Shown: positions 17,357-30,712 of the stretch, piece after piece | Position numbering within the stretch: position 1 is the first letter of the stretch | How the letters are laid out: the number at the start of each line of letters is the position of its first letter | Origin: Altererythrobacter sp. | GTDB taxonomy: Bacteria > Pseudomonadota > Alphaproteobacteria > Sphingomonadales > Sphingomonadaceae | Direction of reading: 5' to 3' | NCBI GenBank assembly: GCA_013002295.1 | Contig: JABDKI010000070.1 | Location: forward strand, 1-34,659 | Length of the DNA: 34,659 bases | Position numbers and translations under genes: made by a program | Notes under the pieces: model-generated | Seen by the model: only the letters and a program-made list of their open reading frames with translations | Databases searched by the model: none | What the model was told of the DNA's origin: nothing

Positions 17357-17671
17357 TCAATCCACTCTATTTTTCGCTACACTCGCTTCCATCGCGGCCA
17401 ATTGCTCTTCGGTAGCCGGCTTTTGCCGGGTCGCCTTCCATTCATCTTGTGGCATGCCGTGGATTAAATCCCGCGCCGCTGCTTTGTCTCCATCGAAGCC
17501 CGCAGCGCGGATCCAATCGGCCAGGCAATTGCGGCAAAAGCCCGCCAGCCCCATCAGCTCGATATTCTGAGCATCATGGCGATGCTGAAGGTGGCGTACC
17601 AGCCGGCGAAAGGCCGCAGCCGCCACTGCCTCGTCCAGTTGATCCAGTGCATCTGGTGAATTCGTATCCAT
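17357..17671 (-). CDS. DUF1244 domain protein
   Basis: This is a 104-residue protein of the DUF1244 family, common in proteobacteria and of unknown function. I chose the ATG at 17671 (MDTNSPDALDQL), with AAGGA about 10 bases upstream, over a longer frame starting at 17749 that would overlap pyk's start on the other strand. Diagnostic features are AAFRRLVRHLQHRHDAQNIELMGLAGFCRNCLADWIRAA, where the Cys-x-x-Cys pair (FCRNC) might bind metal, and the tail GMPQDEWKATRQKPATEEQ. It lies upstream of gapR on the same strand. Confidence 0.88.
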   Translation of the reverse strand: MDTNSPDALDQLDEAVAAAAFRRLVRHLQHRHDAQNIELMGLAGFCRNCLADWIRAAGFDGDKAAARDLIHGMPQDEWKATRQKPATEEQLAAMEASVAKNRVD

Positions 17672-17733
17672 CGAAACGTATTCCTTGTGACTATACCTTG
17701 AGTTGCAACACAGCTGTGCCATAGCTGTTCCCC

Positions 17734-19203
17734 ATGTCAAAGACAGCACTCAGCCGGCTCGATCCACGCAGCCGAAAAGTCAAGATTCTTGCCACTATCG
17801 GCCCTGCCAGTCGCTCGCCCGACGTTCTGCGCCGCTTGCTGAAGGCCGGTGCAGACGCTTTCCGTGTCAACATGAGCCATGGCGAGCACAAGGACCATGC
17901 CGAAACAATCGCGGGCATTCGTGCGCTTGAGAAGGAATTCAATCGGCCGATCGCGATTCTGGCCGATTTGCAGGGGCCGAAACTGCGAGTGGGCAAATTC
18001 AAGGACGGTCAGGCGGTTATCCGGCATTCGGGCCACTTCACGCTCGACCGCAATCCTGAGCCCGGTGACGAAACCCGCGTCTGCCTGCCGCATCCCGAAT
18101 TGTTTGGTGTGCTCGAAAAGGGTCAAAGGCTGCTGATCAATGACGGCAAGATCCGCTTGAAGGTGATCAAGGCAAGCGAGGATGAGATCCTGTGCTCGGC
18201 AGAAGTTGGTGGGGTGATTTCTGACCGCAAGGGCGTGAATGTGCCCGATGCCGAAGTTCCGATCCCAGCTTTGACTGAGAAAGACCGTAAAGATCTGGCC
18301 TTTGCGATGGAGCAAGGCGCCGACTGGATTGGCCTCAGCTTTGTCCAGCGGCCGGAAGATCTGGCCGAAGCGCGCAAGCTGATGGGCGGACATGGTGCGC
18401 TGTGCGCCAAGATTGAAAAGCCGATGGCTGTGCGCCGCTTGAGCGAAATCATTGAAATGTCCGACGGGATCATGGTTGCGCGCGGCGATCTGGGCGTCGA
18501 GCTTGAACCGCAAGAAGTACCACCGCTGCAGAAGAAAATCGTCAATGCCGCACGTACTGCGGGCAAGCCGGTGATCGTCGCGACACAAATGCTGGAAAGC
18601 ATGATCGAGAGCCCAACCCCAACCCGCGCGGAGGTTTCTGACGTTGCCAACGCAGTTTACGACGGCGCAGATGCAGTGATGCTGTCTGCAGAGACCGCTG
18701 CCGGTGATTGGCCCGAAGAAGCGGTAACCATGATGGACAAGATCGCCGAGCAGGTCGAACGCAGCGAAGACTATCGCGCACGCGTGCGCTTTCTTGATAC
18801 GCCGCCCGACGCAACAACATCCGACGCATTGGCCCATGCATGTATGACCATTGCAGACACGGTTGCGATCAGCGCGATCAATGTCTTCACATCTTCTGGT
18901 TCGACCGCGCGGCGTGTGGCGCGCGAACGCCCTGACACGCCGATGCTGGTGCTGACACCGTCGATCAAGACCGCACGGCGCGTTGCATTGCTTTGGGGCG
19001 CACACTCGGTCCAAACCAAAGACATTGGCAGTTTTGAAGAGATGATCGCCAAAGGAAAGCGCATGGCGCTGCGCCATGGTTTCGGCAAGGCAGGCAGCAA
19101 GCTGATCGCGCTGGCCGGGGTACCGTTTGGAACGCCGGGTGCCACCAACCTACTGCATGTCGTGTCACTGACCGGTGACGAGCTGGACAAGCGCGAGGGT
19201 TAG
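17734..19203 (+). CDS. pyk: Pyruvate kinase
   Basis: Pyruvate kinase converts phosphoenolpyruvate and ADP to pyruvate and ATP, the last step of glycolysis or the Entner-Doudoroff route. The 489 residues match the family. The N-terminus reads KVKILATIGPASRSPDVLRRLLKAGADAFRVNMSHG. The catalytic and metal sites include ALCAKIEKPMAVRRL, IMVARGDLGVELEPQEVP and PVIVATQMLESMIESPTPTRAEVSDVANAVYDGADAVMLSAETAAGDWPEEAV. The C-terminal domain is also complete. The start at 17734 is the natural N-terminus although the Shine-Dalgarno is poor. It is divergent to the DUF1244 gene. Confidence 0.97.
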   Translation: MSKTALSRLDPRSRKVKILATIGPASRSPDVLRRLLKAGADAFRVNMSHGEHKDHAETIAGIRALEKEFNRPIAILADLQGPKLRVGKFKDGQAVIRHSGHFTLDRNPEPGDETRVCLPHPELFGVLEKGQRLLINDGKIRLKVIKASEDEILCSAEVGGVISDRKGVNVPDAEVPIPALTEKDRKDLAFAMEQGADWIGLSFVQRPEDLAEARKLMGGHGALCAKIEKPMAVRRLSEIIEMSDGIMVARGDLGVELEPQEVPPLQKKIVNAARTAGKPVIVATQMLESMIESPTPTRAEVSDVANAVYDGADAVMLSAETAAGDWPEEAVTMMDKIAEQVERSEDYRARVRFLDTPPDATTSDALAHACMTIADTVAISAINVFTSSGSTARRVARERPDTPMLVLTPSIKTARRVALLWGAHSVQTKDIGSFEEMIAKGKRMALRHGFGKAGSKLIALAGVPFGTPGATNLLHVVSLTGDELDKREG

Positions 19204-19266
19204 CAGGACCACTTGCCGGCCATCTGGCTGCGGCTCATCGTCATTTTGGAATACCTTCAGGAAAGC

Positions 19267-19280
19267 TTGCCTGTAGGCAA
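19267..19280. repeat. Short inverted repeat downstream of pyk
   Basis: TTGCCT and AGGCAA flank a 2-base centre in the 217-base gap between pyk and the cold-shock-like gene. It is too short for a standard terminator and has no T-run. It could be a protein-binding palindrome. Nothing else with clear structure was found in this gap apart from the Shine-Dalgarno of the next gene. Confidence 0.25.
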
Positions 19281-19420
19281 TATTGCGCGCATGGGTTGAA
19301 TGTCATCTGTCGCGATTGACGGTTTCGGTTCAAACCCAACGAGCCTCTCCCATCTTTTCCGCCACTTGGCTGCGCTGTCGCGGTCGATTTCGGCTGCTTG
19401 CGAGCAGAGGGGTAATTCAA

Positions 19421-19630
19421 ATGAGAGTATTCGGCACCGTCAGAGGTTTCGATTGTGAAGCGGGCACTGGTTTTCTGGGTCCGGAGATCGGAGGGCTACT
19501 CATTCCATTCCGAAGGATCGATGTTCTGCGAGATAATGATGCAGAGATCTTCAAGTCGCAACGTTTAAGCTACGAAGTCGAAGAAACCGGTTGCGGCGGA
19601 CAACAAGCAGTCAATCTTCGGATCGCTTGA
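19421..19630 (+). CDS. Divergent cold-shock-domain-like small protein
   Basis: This is a 69-residue protein starting at an ATG with AGGGG about 9 bases upstream. Its layout follows CspA: GTVRGFDCEAGTGFLGPEIGGLLIPFRRIDVLRDNDAEIFKSQRLSYEVEETGCGGQQAVNLRIA mirrors GTVKWF..KGFGFI..VFVH..L..GQ.V.FE...G..AVN. The RNA-contacting motifs are degraded: RNP1 reads GTGFLG and RNP2 reads LLIPF in place of KGFGFI and VFVH, so most surface aromatics are missing. It may bind nucleic acid differently or serve another role. The small gene downstream starts 31 bases later. The family assignment is by pattern only. Confidence 0.72.
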   Translation: MRVFGTVRGFDCEAGTGFLGPEIGGLLIPFRRIDVLRDNDAEIFKSQRLSYEVEETGCGGQQAVNLRIA

Positions 19631-19661
19631 CCCCTAACTAGCTATATTTGGAGAAGCGGCC

Positions 19662-19850
19662 ATGGCCGAAATCGCAGGGTTCACTATGTTTCATCGCACT
19701 GATGGATCAGAAGTCGCGTGCCGCACGACCGCTATCCTTTTCGTTGGGAGAGGTGAGCGAGGCGCGATATTGAACTTCGCAGGCGGAACACAGGTCAACG
19801 TCCACGAAGATTTTGATGCGGTGATAGGGATTTTGACAGCGCAAAATTGA
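19662..19850 (+). CDS. Small protein of unknown function, 62 residues (weakly FlbD-like)
   Basis: The frame starts at an ATG with GGAG about 8 bases upstream and lies 31 bases after the cold-shock-like gene, so the two are probably cotranscribed. The pattern TDGSEVACRTTAILFV...GAILNFAGGTQVNVHEDFDAVIGIL suggests a compact beta structure ending in an amphipathic helix. That resembles FlbD-type small proteins, with a paired strand segment, a GG turn, V-x-E/D and a final helix. The resemblance is weak and no flagellar gene is nearby, so the function is left open. Confidence 0.65.
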   Translation: MAEIAGFTMFHRTDGSEVACRTTAILFVGRGERGAILNFAGGTQVNVHEDFDAVIGILTAQN

Positions 19851-19888
19851 ACGCCCTTCGCACCGGATACCTTGTCGGATGCGGAGGC

Positions 19889-20185
19889 CTAAGCAGCCAG
19901 CCGGCTCAGCGAATTGAGGTGCTCCAGCGTTGGCTCATAGAGCATTTCTTCAAACGCGATGCCTGCCTTGCCATCTTCAATCCAGACCAGTTTGGCGGCG
20001 GCCCAGCTAAGGCTGGGCAGCTTCACAGAAATCGTTTCTCCCTCACGGATCGACCAAGAGCGGGCATCGACCATGCAGCCACCGAGGCTGATATCGAGCA
20101 CTGGCAGCTTCATCTTGCGCCCTGAGTGATAGCGCACTTCCGCATCATATGCTGCCGTGTGGCGGTTATTTTGCCTGCGCTCCAT
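19889..20185 (-). CDS. Stand-alone PilZ domain protein
   Basis: This is a 98-residue, single-domain c-di-GMP-binding protein. The RxxxR motif (ERRQNNRHTA, residues 2-10) and the DISLGGC loop (D/NxSxxG) are both present, followed by beta strands (ETISVKLPSLSWAAAKLVWIEDGKAGIAFEEML). This is the second PilZ protein in the window, and a degenerate GGDEF protein is also present. Single-domain PilZ proteins act as c-di-GMP adaptors for motility, pili or polysaccharide systems. No such partner genes lie here. Confidence 0.9.
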   Translation of the reverse strand: MERRQNNRHTAAYDAEVRYHSGRKMKLPVLDISLGGCMVDARSWSIREGETISVKLPSLSWAAAKLVWIEDGKAGIAFEEMLYEPTLEHLNSLSRLAA

Positions 20186-20313
20186 GGTGTCGCCCCGTGT
20201 CTTGGTTTCTTGCTTGCTCTTGAGTAACGCAGCAGACTTGCATTTCCGCCACCAACCATGGCGGATATCTGGTAAAGCAGGTTGGTTAAGGCGGGGTTGA
20301 TGCGGCCCGGGAA

Positions 20314-21645
20314 CTACCCCGAATGCGCGGCGCGTTGCAGCCTCGCCCGCACTTCAGCTTCACCAATCAGCGGCAATAGCTCACCCATGTCAGGGCCGTG
20401 GTTCATGCCGGTCAGCGCTTGGCGCAGCGGCAAGAACAGCGCTTTGCCCTTGCGGCCCGTGGCATCTTTCAATGCGTTGGTCAGGGAATGCCAGGGGTCG
20501 TCTGACCAACTGAGCGTTTCAGCAGCCTGGGTCAGATAAGCGCGATCTTCGGCATCGAAATCGATCCGGTCGATGGGGCCGGTGACCAGACGCCACCAGT
20601 CGGCAACTTCGCCAATCGTGACAACATTTGGCTGCACGGCGTGCCAGCCGGCCTCGTCCATCCCTTCTGGCAGACGATGCTTCACAACAGCATACGGCAT
20701 AGCGTGCACAATGGCGGTGTTGATCCGCTCCAGATCGGCATCATCAAACTTGGCTGGCGCGCGGCCAAAGGTCGACAGGTCGAAGGTCTCTAGCAGCACG
20801 TCACGGTCGGTGATCGGCTCGACAGGCTGGGAAGTTCCAAGCCGAGCTAGCACAGCGATGATTGCTTCGGGTTCAATACCCCGCTCGCGGAAGCTATCGC
20901 AGCCGAGCGAACCCAGACGTTTGGAGAGCTTGCCCTCTTTGCCCACCAGCAACGCCTCATGCGCGAATTCCGGAGCTGCGGCGCCCATGGCAGTGAACAT
21001 CTGGATCTGGACCGCCGTGTTCGAAACATGATCTTCGCCGCGCAGCACGTGGGTGATGCCCATGTCGATATCGTCAACTGTGCTTGGCAACATATACAGC
21101 CAGCTGCCGTCAGCACGGCGGATCACCGGATCGGACAGAAGCTTCGGATCGAATTTGGAAGCCCCACGAACACCGTCATCCCATGCCAGTGCTTCGTCGT
21201 GATCAAGCTTGAATCGCCAGTGCGGCGCAATGCCCTCGGCCTCTTTGGCTGCGCGCTCTTCATCGCTGAGCTTGAGCGCACCGCGATCGTAGATCGGCGG
21301 CAGCCCTCGCCCCAGCTGCACCTTACGCTTCAACTCCAGTTCCTGCGCAGTTTCATATGCCGGATAGACGCGACCCGCTTGTTTCAGCTTTTCAAATGCA
21401 GCGTCATAGCGATCCAGCCGTTGCGATTGTCGTTCTTCGCTGTCCGCTTCGATCCCCAGCCACGCCAGGTCAGCGCGGATTGCATCGACATATTCCTCTT
21501 TGCTGCGCGCAGCGTCAGTATCATCGATCCGCAGTACGAATTTACCGCCGCTCTTCTTGGCGAGCATCCAATTATGCAGCGCAGTGCGGATATTGCCGAC
21601 ATGCAAACGGCCGGTGGGAGACGGAGCGAAACGGGTGATTGTCAT
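20314..21645 (-). CDS. gltX: Glutamyl-tRNA synthetase
   Basis: GluRS charges tRNA-Glu and, in many alphaproteobacteria, also mischarges tRNA-Gln for the GatCAB route. It has 443 residues, shorter than the usual ~470. The class I HIGH motif appears as PSPTGRLHVGNIRTALHNW and the KMSKS motif as GKLSKRLGS. Other landmarks are LRIDDTDAARS, YDRGALKLSDEE, VLRGEDHVSNTAVQI and HEALLVGKEG. The start has AGGAG 6 bases upstream. Alphaproteobacteria often carry two GluRS copies, so this may be the shorter paralog. That needs the rest of the genome. Confidence 0.95.
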   Translation of the reverse strand: MTITRFAPSPTGRLHVGNIRTALHNWMLAKKSGGKFVLRIDDTDAARSKEEYVDAIRADLAWLGIEADSEERQSQRLDRYDAAFEKLKQAGRVYPAYETAQELELKRKVQLGRGLPPIYDRGALKLSDEERAAKEAEGIAPHWRFKLDHDEALAWDDGVRGASKFDPKLLSDPVIRRADGSWLYMLPSTVDDIDMGITHVLRGEDHVSNTAVQIQMFTAMGAAAPEFAHEALLVGKEGKLSKRLGSLGCDSFRERGIEPEAIIAVLARLGTSQPVEPITDRDVLLETFDLSTFGRAPAKFDDADLERINTAIVHAMPYAVVKHRLPEGMDEAGWHAVQPNVVTIGEVADWWRLVTGPIDRIDFDAEDRAYLTQAAETLSWSDDPWHSLTNALKDATGRKGKALFLPLRQALTGMNHGPDMGELLPLIGEAEVRARLQRAAHSG

Positions 21646-21747
21646 ACGCGCTCCTATAGGCGGCCTGCGCTGGAGTGAGAAGTGTTTGCTGACGTCTCAG
21701 TGCAAATGTCTATCCGAACTCTGCGACAATCAATTCAGCGGCCGAAC

Positions 21748-21768
21748 TGCAAATAGTTCTCAATAGCA
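21748..21768. promoter_or_regulatory. Weaker Fur-box-like palindrome between rpoC and gltX
   Basis: The sequence from 21748 to 21768 starts TGCAAAT and ends ATAGCA around a central GTTCTCA. Read on the minus strand, the core ATTGAGAACTATT matches the Fur-type core AATGAGAATCATT at 10 of 13 positions. It lies about 100 bases upstream of the gltX start, and no iron-uptake gene is adjacent. It could also be a chance palindrome or a remnant of a lost gene's promoter. Confidence 0.3.
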
Positions 21769-21785
21769 TTTATATAGTTGTTGGG

Positions 21786-21823
21786 CAAAGAAAACCCCGC
21801 CGAAAGCGTACTTCCAGCGGGGC
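21786..21823 (-). terminator. Intrinsic terminator of the rpoBC operon
   Basis: On the minus strand, downstream of the rpoC stop, GCCCCGC pairs with GCGGGGT across a 16-base loop and is followed directly by TTTTCTTT. The GC-rich stem (21795-21800 with 21817-21822) plus the T-run is a standard rho-independent terminator. It sits about 35 bases after the rpoC stop. Confidence 0.85.
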
Positions 21824-21855
21824 TCTATCTGTTAAACCAGCAAGGCTAACGAGGG

Positions 21856-24800
21856 TTATTCGGCCGCAGCTTCGCCGCCGCCCATAGCTGCTTTCATCGC
21901 GTCTTCCGACGGGATGGCATCAGCTGCTGGTTCTGGCTCAGGCGCATTGGCCGCTGCCAGCGCTTCTTGCTGTTTCTTCCACTGTGCACGCAGCGCAGCG
22001 TCACGGCTGGAGGCCGTTACACGCATGCGGTTCATGCTAGCGCCCGTACCAGCCGGGATCAGGCGGCCCACGATCACGTTCTCCTTGAGACCGATCAGCG
22101 TGTCCTTCTTGCCTTCTACCGAAGCCTGCGTCAGCACGCGGGTGGTTTCCTGGAACGATGCAGCAGAGATGAAGCTGCGTGTTTGCAGCGACGCCTTGGT
22201 GATGCCGAGCAGGATTGGCGTGCCTTGGGCAGGCTTCTTGCTCTTGGTCAGCTTGGCGTTGTACTCAAGCATTTCCTCGTAATCGACCTGCTCGCCCGGC
22301 AGAAGCGTGGTGTCGCCGCCATCGGTGATCTCGACCTTTTGCAGCATCTGGCGAACGATCACCTCGATGTGCTTGTCGTTGATCTTCACGCCCTGAAGTC
22401 GGTAAACTTCCTGAATCTCGTTGACGAGATATTCAGCCAGCGCTTCGACGCCCATGACTTCAAGAATGTCATGCGGGTTCGGCGAACCAGAGATCAGCGT
22501 ATCGCCCTTCTTCACGAAGTCGCCTTCCTGAACATCGATGACCTTGGTCTTCGGGATCAGATACTCGACGCGATCTCCCTCCTCGGGAACGATCGCAATC
22601 TTGCGCTTCGCTTTGTACTCACGGACGAATTCGATCTTGCCCGAAATCTTGGCGATAACCGACATGTCCTTTGGCAAACGCGCCTCGAACAGTTCGGCAA
22701 CACGCGGCAGACCACCGGTAATGTCACGCGTTTTCGCGGCTTCACGCGAAGCACGTGCCAGAATGTCACCGGCTTGAACCGTCTGACCATCCTGAACCGA
22801 CAGGGTCGTGCCGGGAGCCAGCATATAGCGCTGTGCCTCGGTCTCGCCTTCTTCAGTCTGACCTTCACCCAGAAGGGTCATACGCGGACGCAGATCTTCC
22901 TTCTTCTTACGTCCGGTCGCACGGTTTTCTGTAACAACACGCTGAGCGATACCGGTGGCATCGTCAGTGCGCTCTTCCAAAGTCGTGCCTTCGACAAGAT
23001 CCTGATACTTCACGACACCAGACTGTTCAGTGATGATCGGCAGCGTAAACGGATCCCATTCCGCCAGACGATCGCCTTCTTTCACCTTGGCGCCATCCTT
23101 GTTCATCAGAACAGTGCCGTAAGGCACTTTGTGGATTTCACGCTCGCGGCCTTCTTTGTCGATCACGGCAATCTCACCATTGCGGGCGAGTGAAAGGATA
23201 CGGCCTTTCGAATCCGAGATCGTCGGCATGTCGCGATATTCGACCTTACCGTCAGAGATGGCCTCAAGGTGGCTGGTTTCGTTGAGCTGCGCAGCACCAC
23301 CGATGTGGAACGTACGCATGGTCAGCTGCGTGCCAGGCTCACCGATTGACTGTGCCGCGATAACGCCGACAGCTTCACCGATGTTCACTGGTGTACCGCG
23401 AGCCAGGTCACGACCGTAACATGTGCCGCAAACGCCTTGCGCTGCTTCACAGACCAGTGGTGAACGGATCTTGGCCGACTGAACTTCAGCGTCCTCGATT
23501 GCTTTCACCATCGGTTCGTCGAGCAGCGTGCCGGCCTTGGCGATTACCTCACCGGTAGCAGCATTGACCGCGTCTTCGGCCAGCGTACGGCCCAGGATAC
23601 GTTCACCCAGCGATGCGATAACCGAACCGCCCTGAACGATCGCGCGCATTTCCAGCGCGTTCTCGGTCTTACAGTCTTCCTCGACAATGACGCAGTCTTG
23701 CGACACGTCAACCAGACGGCGGGTCAGATAACCCGAGTTTGCTGTCTTAAGCGCTGTATCGGCCAGGCCTTTACGCGCGCCGTGTGTCGAGTTGAAGTAT
23801 TCAAGAACGGTCAGACCTTCCTTGAAGTTCGAGATGATCGGCGTTTCGATGATCTCGCCAGATGGCTTGGCCATAAGGCCGCGCATACCGGCAAGCTGCT
23901 TCATCTGCGCTGGCGAACCACGCGCACCTGAGTGGCTCATCATGTAGATCGAGTTGATCTGCGCTTCCTTGCCATCGTCACCGATTGGCTGCGCCTTAAT
24001 CTTCTCCATCATCGCATCGGCCACCTGGTCACCGCAACGGCTCCAGGCGTCGATCACCTTGTTGTACTTCTCTTGCTGCGTGATCAGACCATCCTGATAC
24101 TGCTGCTCATAGTCAGCAACCAAGGACTTGGTCTGGTCAACCAGATCATCTTTCTCGTGCGGGATGATCATGTCATCCTTACCGAAAGAGATGCCGGCCT
24201 TGAAAGCGTGACGGAAGCCCAGAACCATGATCGCGTCAGCGAACAGCACGGTGTCCTTCTGACCCGTGTGGCGGTACACCTCGTCGATCACGTCACCGAT
24301 GTCCTTCTTCGTCAGAAGGCGGTTGATGATGTCGAAAGGAACCTTGTGGTTCTTCGGCAGGCATTCACCAATCAGCATGCGGCCCGGCGTCGTGACAAAG
24401 CGTTTCATCGCGACGTTGCCGTCTTCATCGGCTTGCGGGACGCGAGCGATGATCTTGCTGTGCAGGGTAACCGACTTGGTCTCCAGCGCCTGATGCACTT
24501 CCGCCATGTCAGAGAATCGTGGCAGCTTCTCGATCTTGGTGCCATCCTTCTCTTCGATGAATTCAGGGGTCTTCTCCTGACGTTCCATCGAAAGATAATA
24601 GAGACCCAGAACCATGTCCTGCGAAGGCACGATGATCGGCTTACCGTTGGCTGGCGACAGGATGTTGTTGGTCGACATCATCAAGACGCGTGCTTCCAGC
24701 TGAGCTTCCAGGCTCAGCGGAACGTGCACAGCCATCTGGTCACCGTCAAAGTCAGCGTTAAAGGCGGCGCAGACCAGCGGGTGAAGCTGGATCGCCTTAC

Positions 24801-26133
24801 CTTCGATCAGCACAGGCTCGAACGCCTGGATGCCAAGGCGGTGAAGCGTAGGCGCACGGTTCAGAAGAACAGGGTGCTCACGGATCACTTCGTCCAGGAT
24901 GTCCCAGACTTCCTTGCGCTCTTTCTCGACCCACTTCTTCGCCTGCTTCAGAGTCATCGACAGACCCTTCGCATCGAGACGTGCGTAGATGAACGGCTTG
25001 AACAGCTCGAGTGCCATCTTCTTTGGCAGGCCGCACTGGTGCAGTTTCAGTTCCGGGCCGGTTACGATGACCGAACGGCCTGAATAGTCGACGCGCTTAC
25101 CAAGAAGGTTCTGACGGAAGCGGCCCTGCTTGCCTTTGAGCATGTCGGACAGCGACTTCAGCGGACGCTTGTTCGCGCCGGTGATGACGCGGCCACGGCG
25201 ACCATTGTCGAACAGAGCGTCGACCGATTCCTGAAGCATACGCTTCTCGTTACGAACGATGATGTCCGGCGCACGCAGTTCAATCAAGCGCTTCAAGCGG
25301 TTGTTACGGTTGATCACGCGGCGATAGAGATCGTTGAGATCGGACGTCGCGAAACGGCCACCGTCCAGCGGGACCAGCGGGCGCAGCTCAGGCGGAATAA
25401 CCGGGATCACTTCAAGGATCATCCATTCCGGGCGGTTGCCCGAATCGATGAAGCTTTCGACAACCTTCAACCGCTTGATGATCTTCTTCGGCTTAAGCGT
25501 GGACTTGGTCGTCGCGAGCTCTTCCAACAGGTCATCGCGTTCTTGCTCAAGGTCGAGATCCATCAGCATGACCTTGACCGCCTCGGCACCGATACCGGCG
25601 CTGAAAGCGTCTTCGCCATACTCGTCTTGCGCTTCGAGCAGCTCGTCTTCAGTCAGCAGCTGGAATTTCTCCAGCGGCGTGAGGCCCGGCTCGATCACAA
25701 CATAGTGTTCGAAGTAAAGCACACGTTCAAGCTGTTTCAGCTGCATGTCGAGCAGCAAGCCGATGCGCGAAGGCAGCGACTTCAGGAACCAGATGTGCGC
25801 AACCGGCGCGGCCAGTTCGATGTGGCCCATGCGCTCACGGCGCACTTTGGTGACAGTCACTTCAACGCCGCACTTTTCGCAGACGACGCCTTTGTACTTC
25901 ATGCGCTTGTACTTGCCGCAAAGGCATTCGTAGTCCTTCACCGGACCGAAGATACGCGCACAGAACAGGCCGTCACGTTCTGGCTTGAACGTGCGATAGT
26001 TGATGGTTTCCGGCTTCTTGATTTCGCCGAAAGACCACGAACGGATACGCTCTGGCGATGCGATACCGATCTGGATCTGGTCGAATGTTTCCGGCTTTGC
26101 CAGCTGGTTGGTGAATTTGGTCAGTTCGTTCAT
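21856..26133 (-). CDS. rpoC: DNA-directed RNA polymerase subunit beta'
   Basis: The largest catalytic subunit of RNA polymerase, 1425 residues, complete. The N-terminus reads [48 protein letters not shown]. The zinc site is [23 protein letters not shown]. The catalytic magnesium motif is NADFDGDQM (aspartates 461, 463 and 465). The second zinc cluster is [13 protein letters not shown]. The C-terminus is acidic and alanine-rich. AAGGGA lies in front of the ATG. It follows rpoB by 66 bases on the same strand and is followed by a terminator. Confidence 0.99.
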   Translation of the reverse strand: MNELTKFTNQLAKPETFDQIQIGIASPERIRSWSFGEIKKPETINYRTFKPERDGLFCARIFGPVKDYECLCGKYKRMKYKGVVCEKCGVEVTVTKVRRERMGHIELAAPVAHIWFLKSLPSRIGLLLDMQLKQLERVLYFEHYVVIEPGLTPLEKFQLLTEDELLEAQDEYGEDAFSAGIGAEAVKVMLMDLDLEQERDDLLEELATTKSTLKPKKIIKRLKVVESFIDSGNRPEWMILEVIPVIPPELRPLVPLDGGRFATSDLNDLYRRVINRNNRLKRLIELRAPDIIVRNEKRMLQESVDALFDNGRRGRVITGANKRPLKSLSDMLKGKQGRFRQNLLGKRVDYSGRSVIVTGPELKLHQCGLPKKMALELFKPFIYARLDAKGLSMTLKQAKKWVEKERKEVWDILDEVIREHPVLLNRAPTLHRLGIQAFEPVLIEGKAIQLHPLVCAAFNADFDGDQMAVHVPLSLEAQLEARVLMMSTNNILSPANGKPIIVPSQDMVLGLYYLSMERQEKTPEFIEEKDGTKIEKLPRFSDMAEVHQALETKSVTLHSKIIARVPQADEDGNVAMKRFVTTPGRMLIGECLPKNHKVPFDIINRLLTKKDIGDVIDEVYRHTGQKDTVLFADAIMVLGFRHAFKAGISFGKDDMIIPHEKDDLVDQTKSLVADYEQQYQDGLITQQEKYNKVIDAWSRCGDQVADAMMEKIKAQPIGDDGKEAQINSIYMMSHSGARGSPAQMKQLAGMRGLMAKPSGEIIETPIISNFKEGLTVLEYFNSTHGARKGLADTALKTANSGYLTRRLVDVSQDCVIVEEDCKTENALEMRAIVQGGSVIASLGERILGRTLAEDAVNAATGEVIAKAGTLLDEPMVKAIEDAEVQSAKIRSPLVCEAAQGVCGTCYGRDLARGTPVNIGEAVGVIAAQSIGEPGTQLTMRTFHIGGAAQLNETSHLEAISDGKVEYRDMPTISDSKGRILSLARNGEIAVIDKEGREREIHKVPYGTVLMNKDGAKVKEGDRLAEWDPFTLPIITEQSGVVKYQDLVEGTTLEERTDDATGIAQRVVTENRATGRKKKEDLRPRMTLLGEGQTEEGETEAQRYMLAPGTTLSVQDGQTVQAGDILARASREAAKTRDITGGLPRVAELFEARLPKDMSVIAKISGKIEFVREYKAKRKIAIVPEEGDRVEYLIPKTKVIDVQEGDFVKKGDTLISGSPNPHDILEVMGVEALAEYLVNEIQEVYRLQGVKINDKHIEVIVRQMLQKVEITDGGDTTLLPGEQVDYEEMLEYNAKLTKSKKPAQGTPILLGITKASLQTRSFISAASFQETTRVLTQASVEGKKDTLIGLKENVIVGRLIPAGTGASMNRMRVTASSRDAALRAQWKKQQEALAAANAPEPEPAADAIPSEDAMKAAMGGGEAAAE

Positions 26134-26199
26134 TTCTCAATTCCCTTTCGGGTGAATTCTTCGGGGCGGTTGAAGGGAGAGGCTACAAGCCTCATCCCT

Positions 26200-30387
<4,188 letters not shown>

Positions 30388-30624
30388 GGAGAGGTGTGCC
30401 TCTTGATTTATGCATCAGCCAGGTGCTGGCTGACTATTCGTGAACTCAAACGGTCACGCGAAAAGTGGCTCCGGGTCGCGACACGCGAAAAAGCCGCAGC
30501 GAATGGCACGCCTTTACCGGCGCGCTGCTGCAGCACAATCGTTCGTCGCGAATATGGAACCCATCGCTTCCATCCTTAAGACCGAATCCCGCGCATGAAT
30601 CGGACTTGCTCGAAGCTGATGTGA
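30388..30624 (-). promoter_or_regulatory. Structured 5' leader of rpoBC
   Basis: Between the predicted start of transcription near 30624 and the rpoB ATG lie about 237 bases without a convincing gene. Close to the start codon is a perfect 8-bp hairpin at 30415-30433 (TCAGCCAG, 3-base loop, CTGGCTGA). A second small hairpin, at 30390-30403, pairs the probable Shine-Dalgarno AGAGG with CCTCT across a CACA loop. This could allow translational control of rpoB. The structures are read by eye and not energy-scored. Confidence 0.45.
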
Positions 30625-30630
30625 AGCGGC

Positions 30631-30659
30631 TATGTAGGAATGGAGTGGACACCTGTCAA
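30631..30659 (-). promoter_or_regulatory. Sigma-70-type promoter of rpoBC
   Basis: On the minus strand a perfect -35 TTGACA (30654-30659) is followed by exactly 17 bases and a -10 TACATA (30631-30636). It points at rpoB and lies between the truncated remnant and the rpoB leader. Both the boxes and the spacing are close to ideal for the housekeeping sigma factor. Confidence 0.75.
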
Positions 30660-30712
30660 ATGGCTAAGTTGCGGCGGAAAATGTCGGGCGCATCCGAAAC
30701 TCTGATTTCGGG

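Noticed and set aside
17737-19077. Long open frame on the minus strand, antisense to pyruvate kinase
   Set aside because: It is a codon-bias shadow of pyk. Its translation is Cys/His/Arg-rich with no family pattern, while the plus-strand frame is clearly pyruvate kinase.
19283-19420. N-terminal extension of the cold-shock-like protein
   Set aside because: The extra 46 residues show no pattern, and a good Shine-Dalgarno precedes the internal ATG at 19421.
21967-25083. Long plus-strand open frames antisense to rpoC (21967-23193 and 23932-25083)
   Set aside because: They are mirror frames of a highly biased gene, rich in His, Leu, Arg and Asp, with no start signals or domain patterns.
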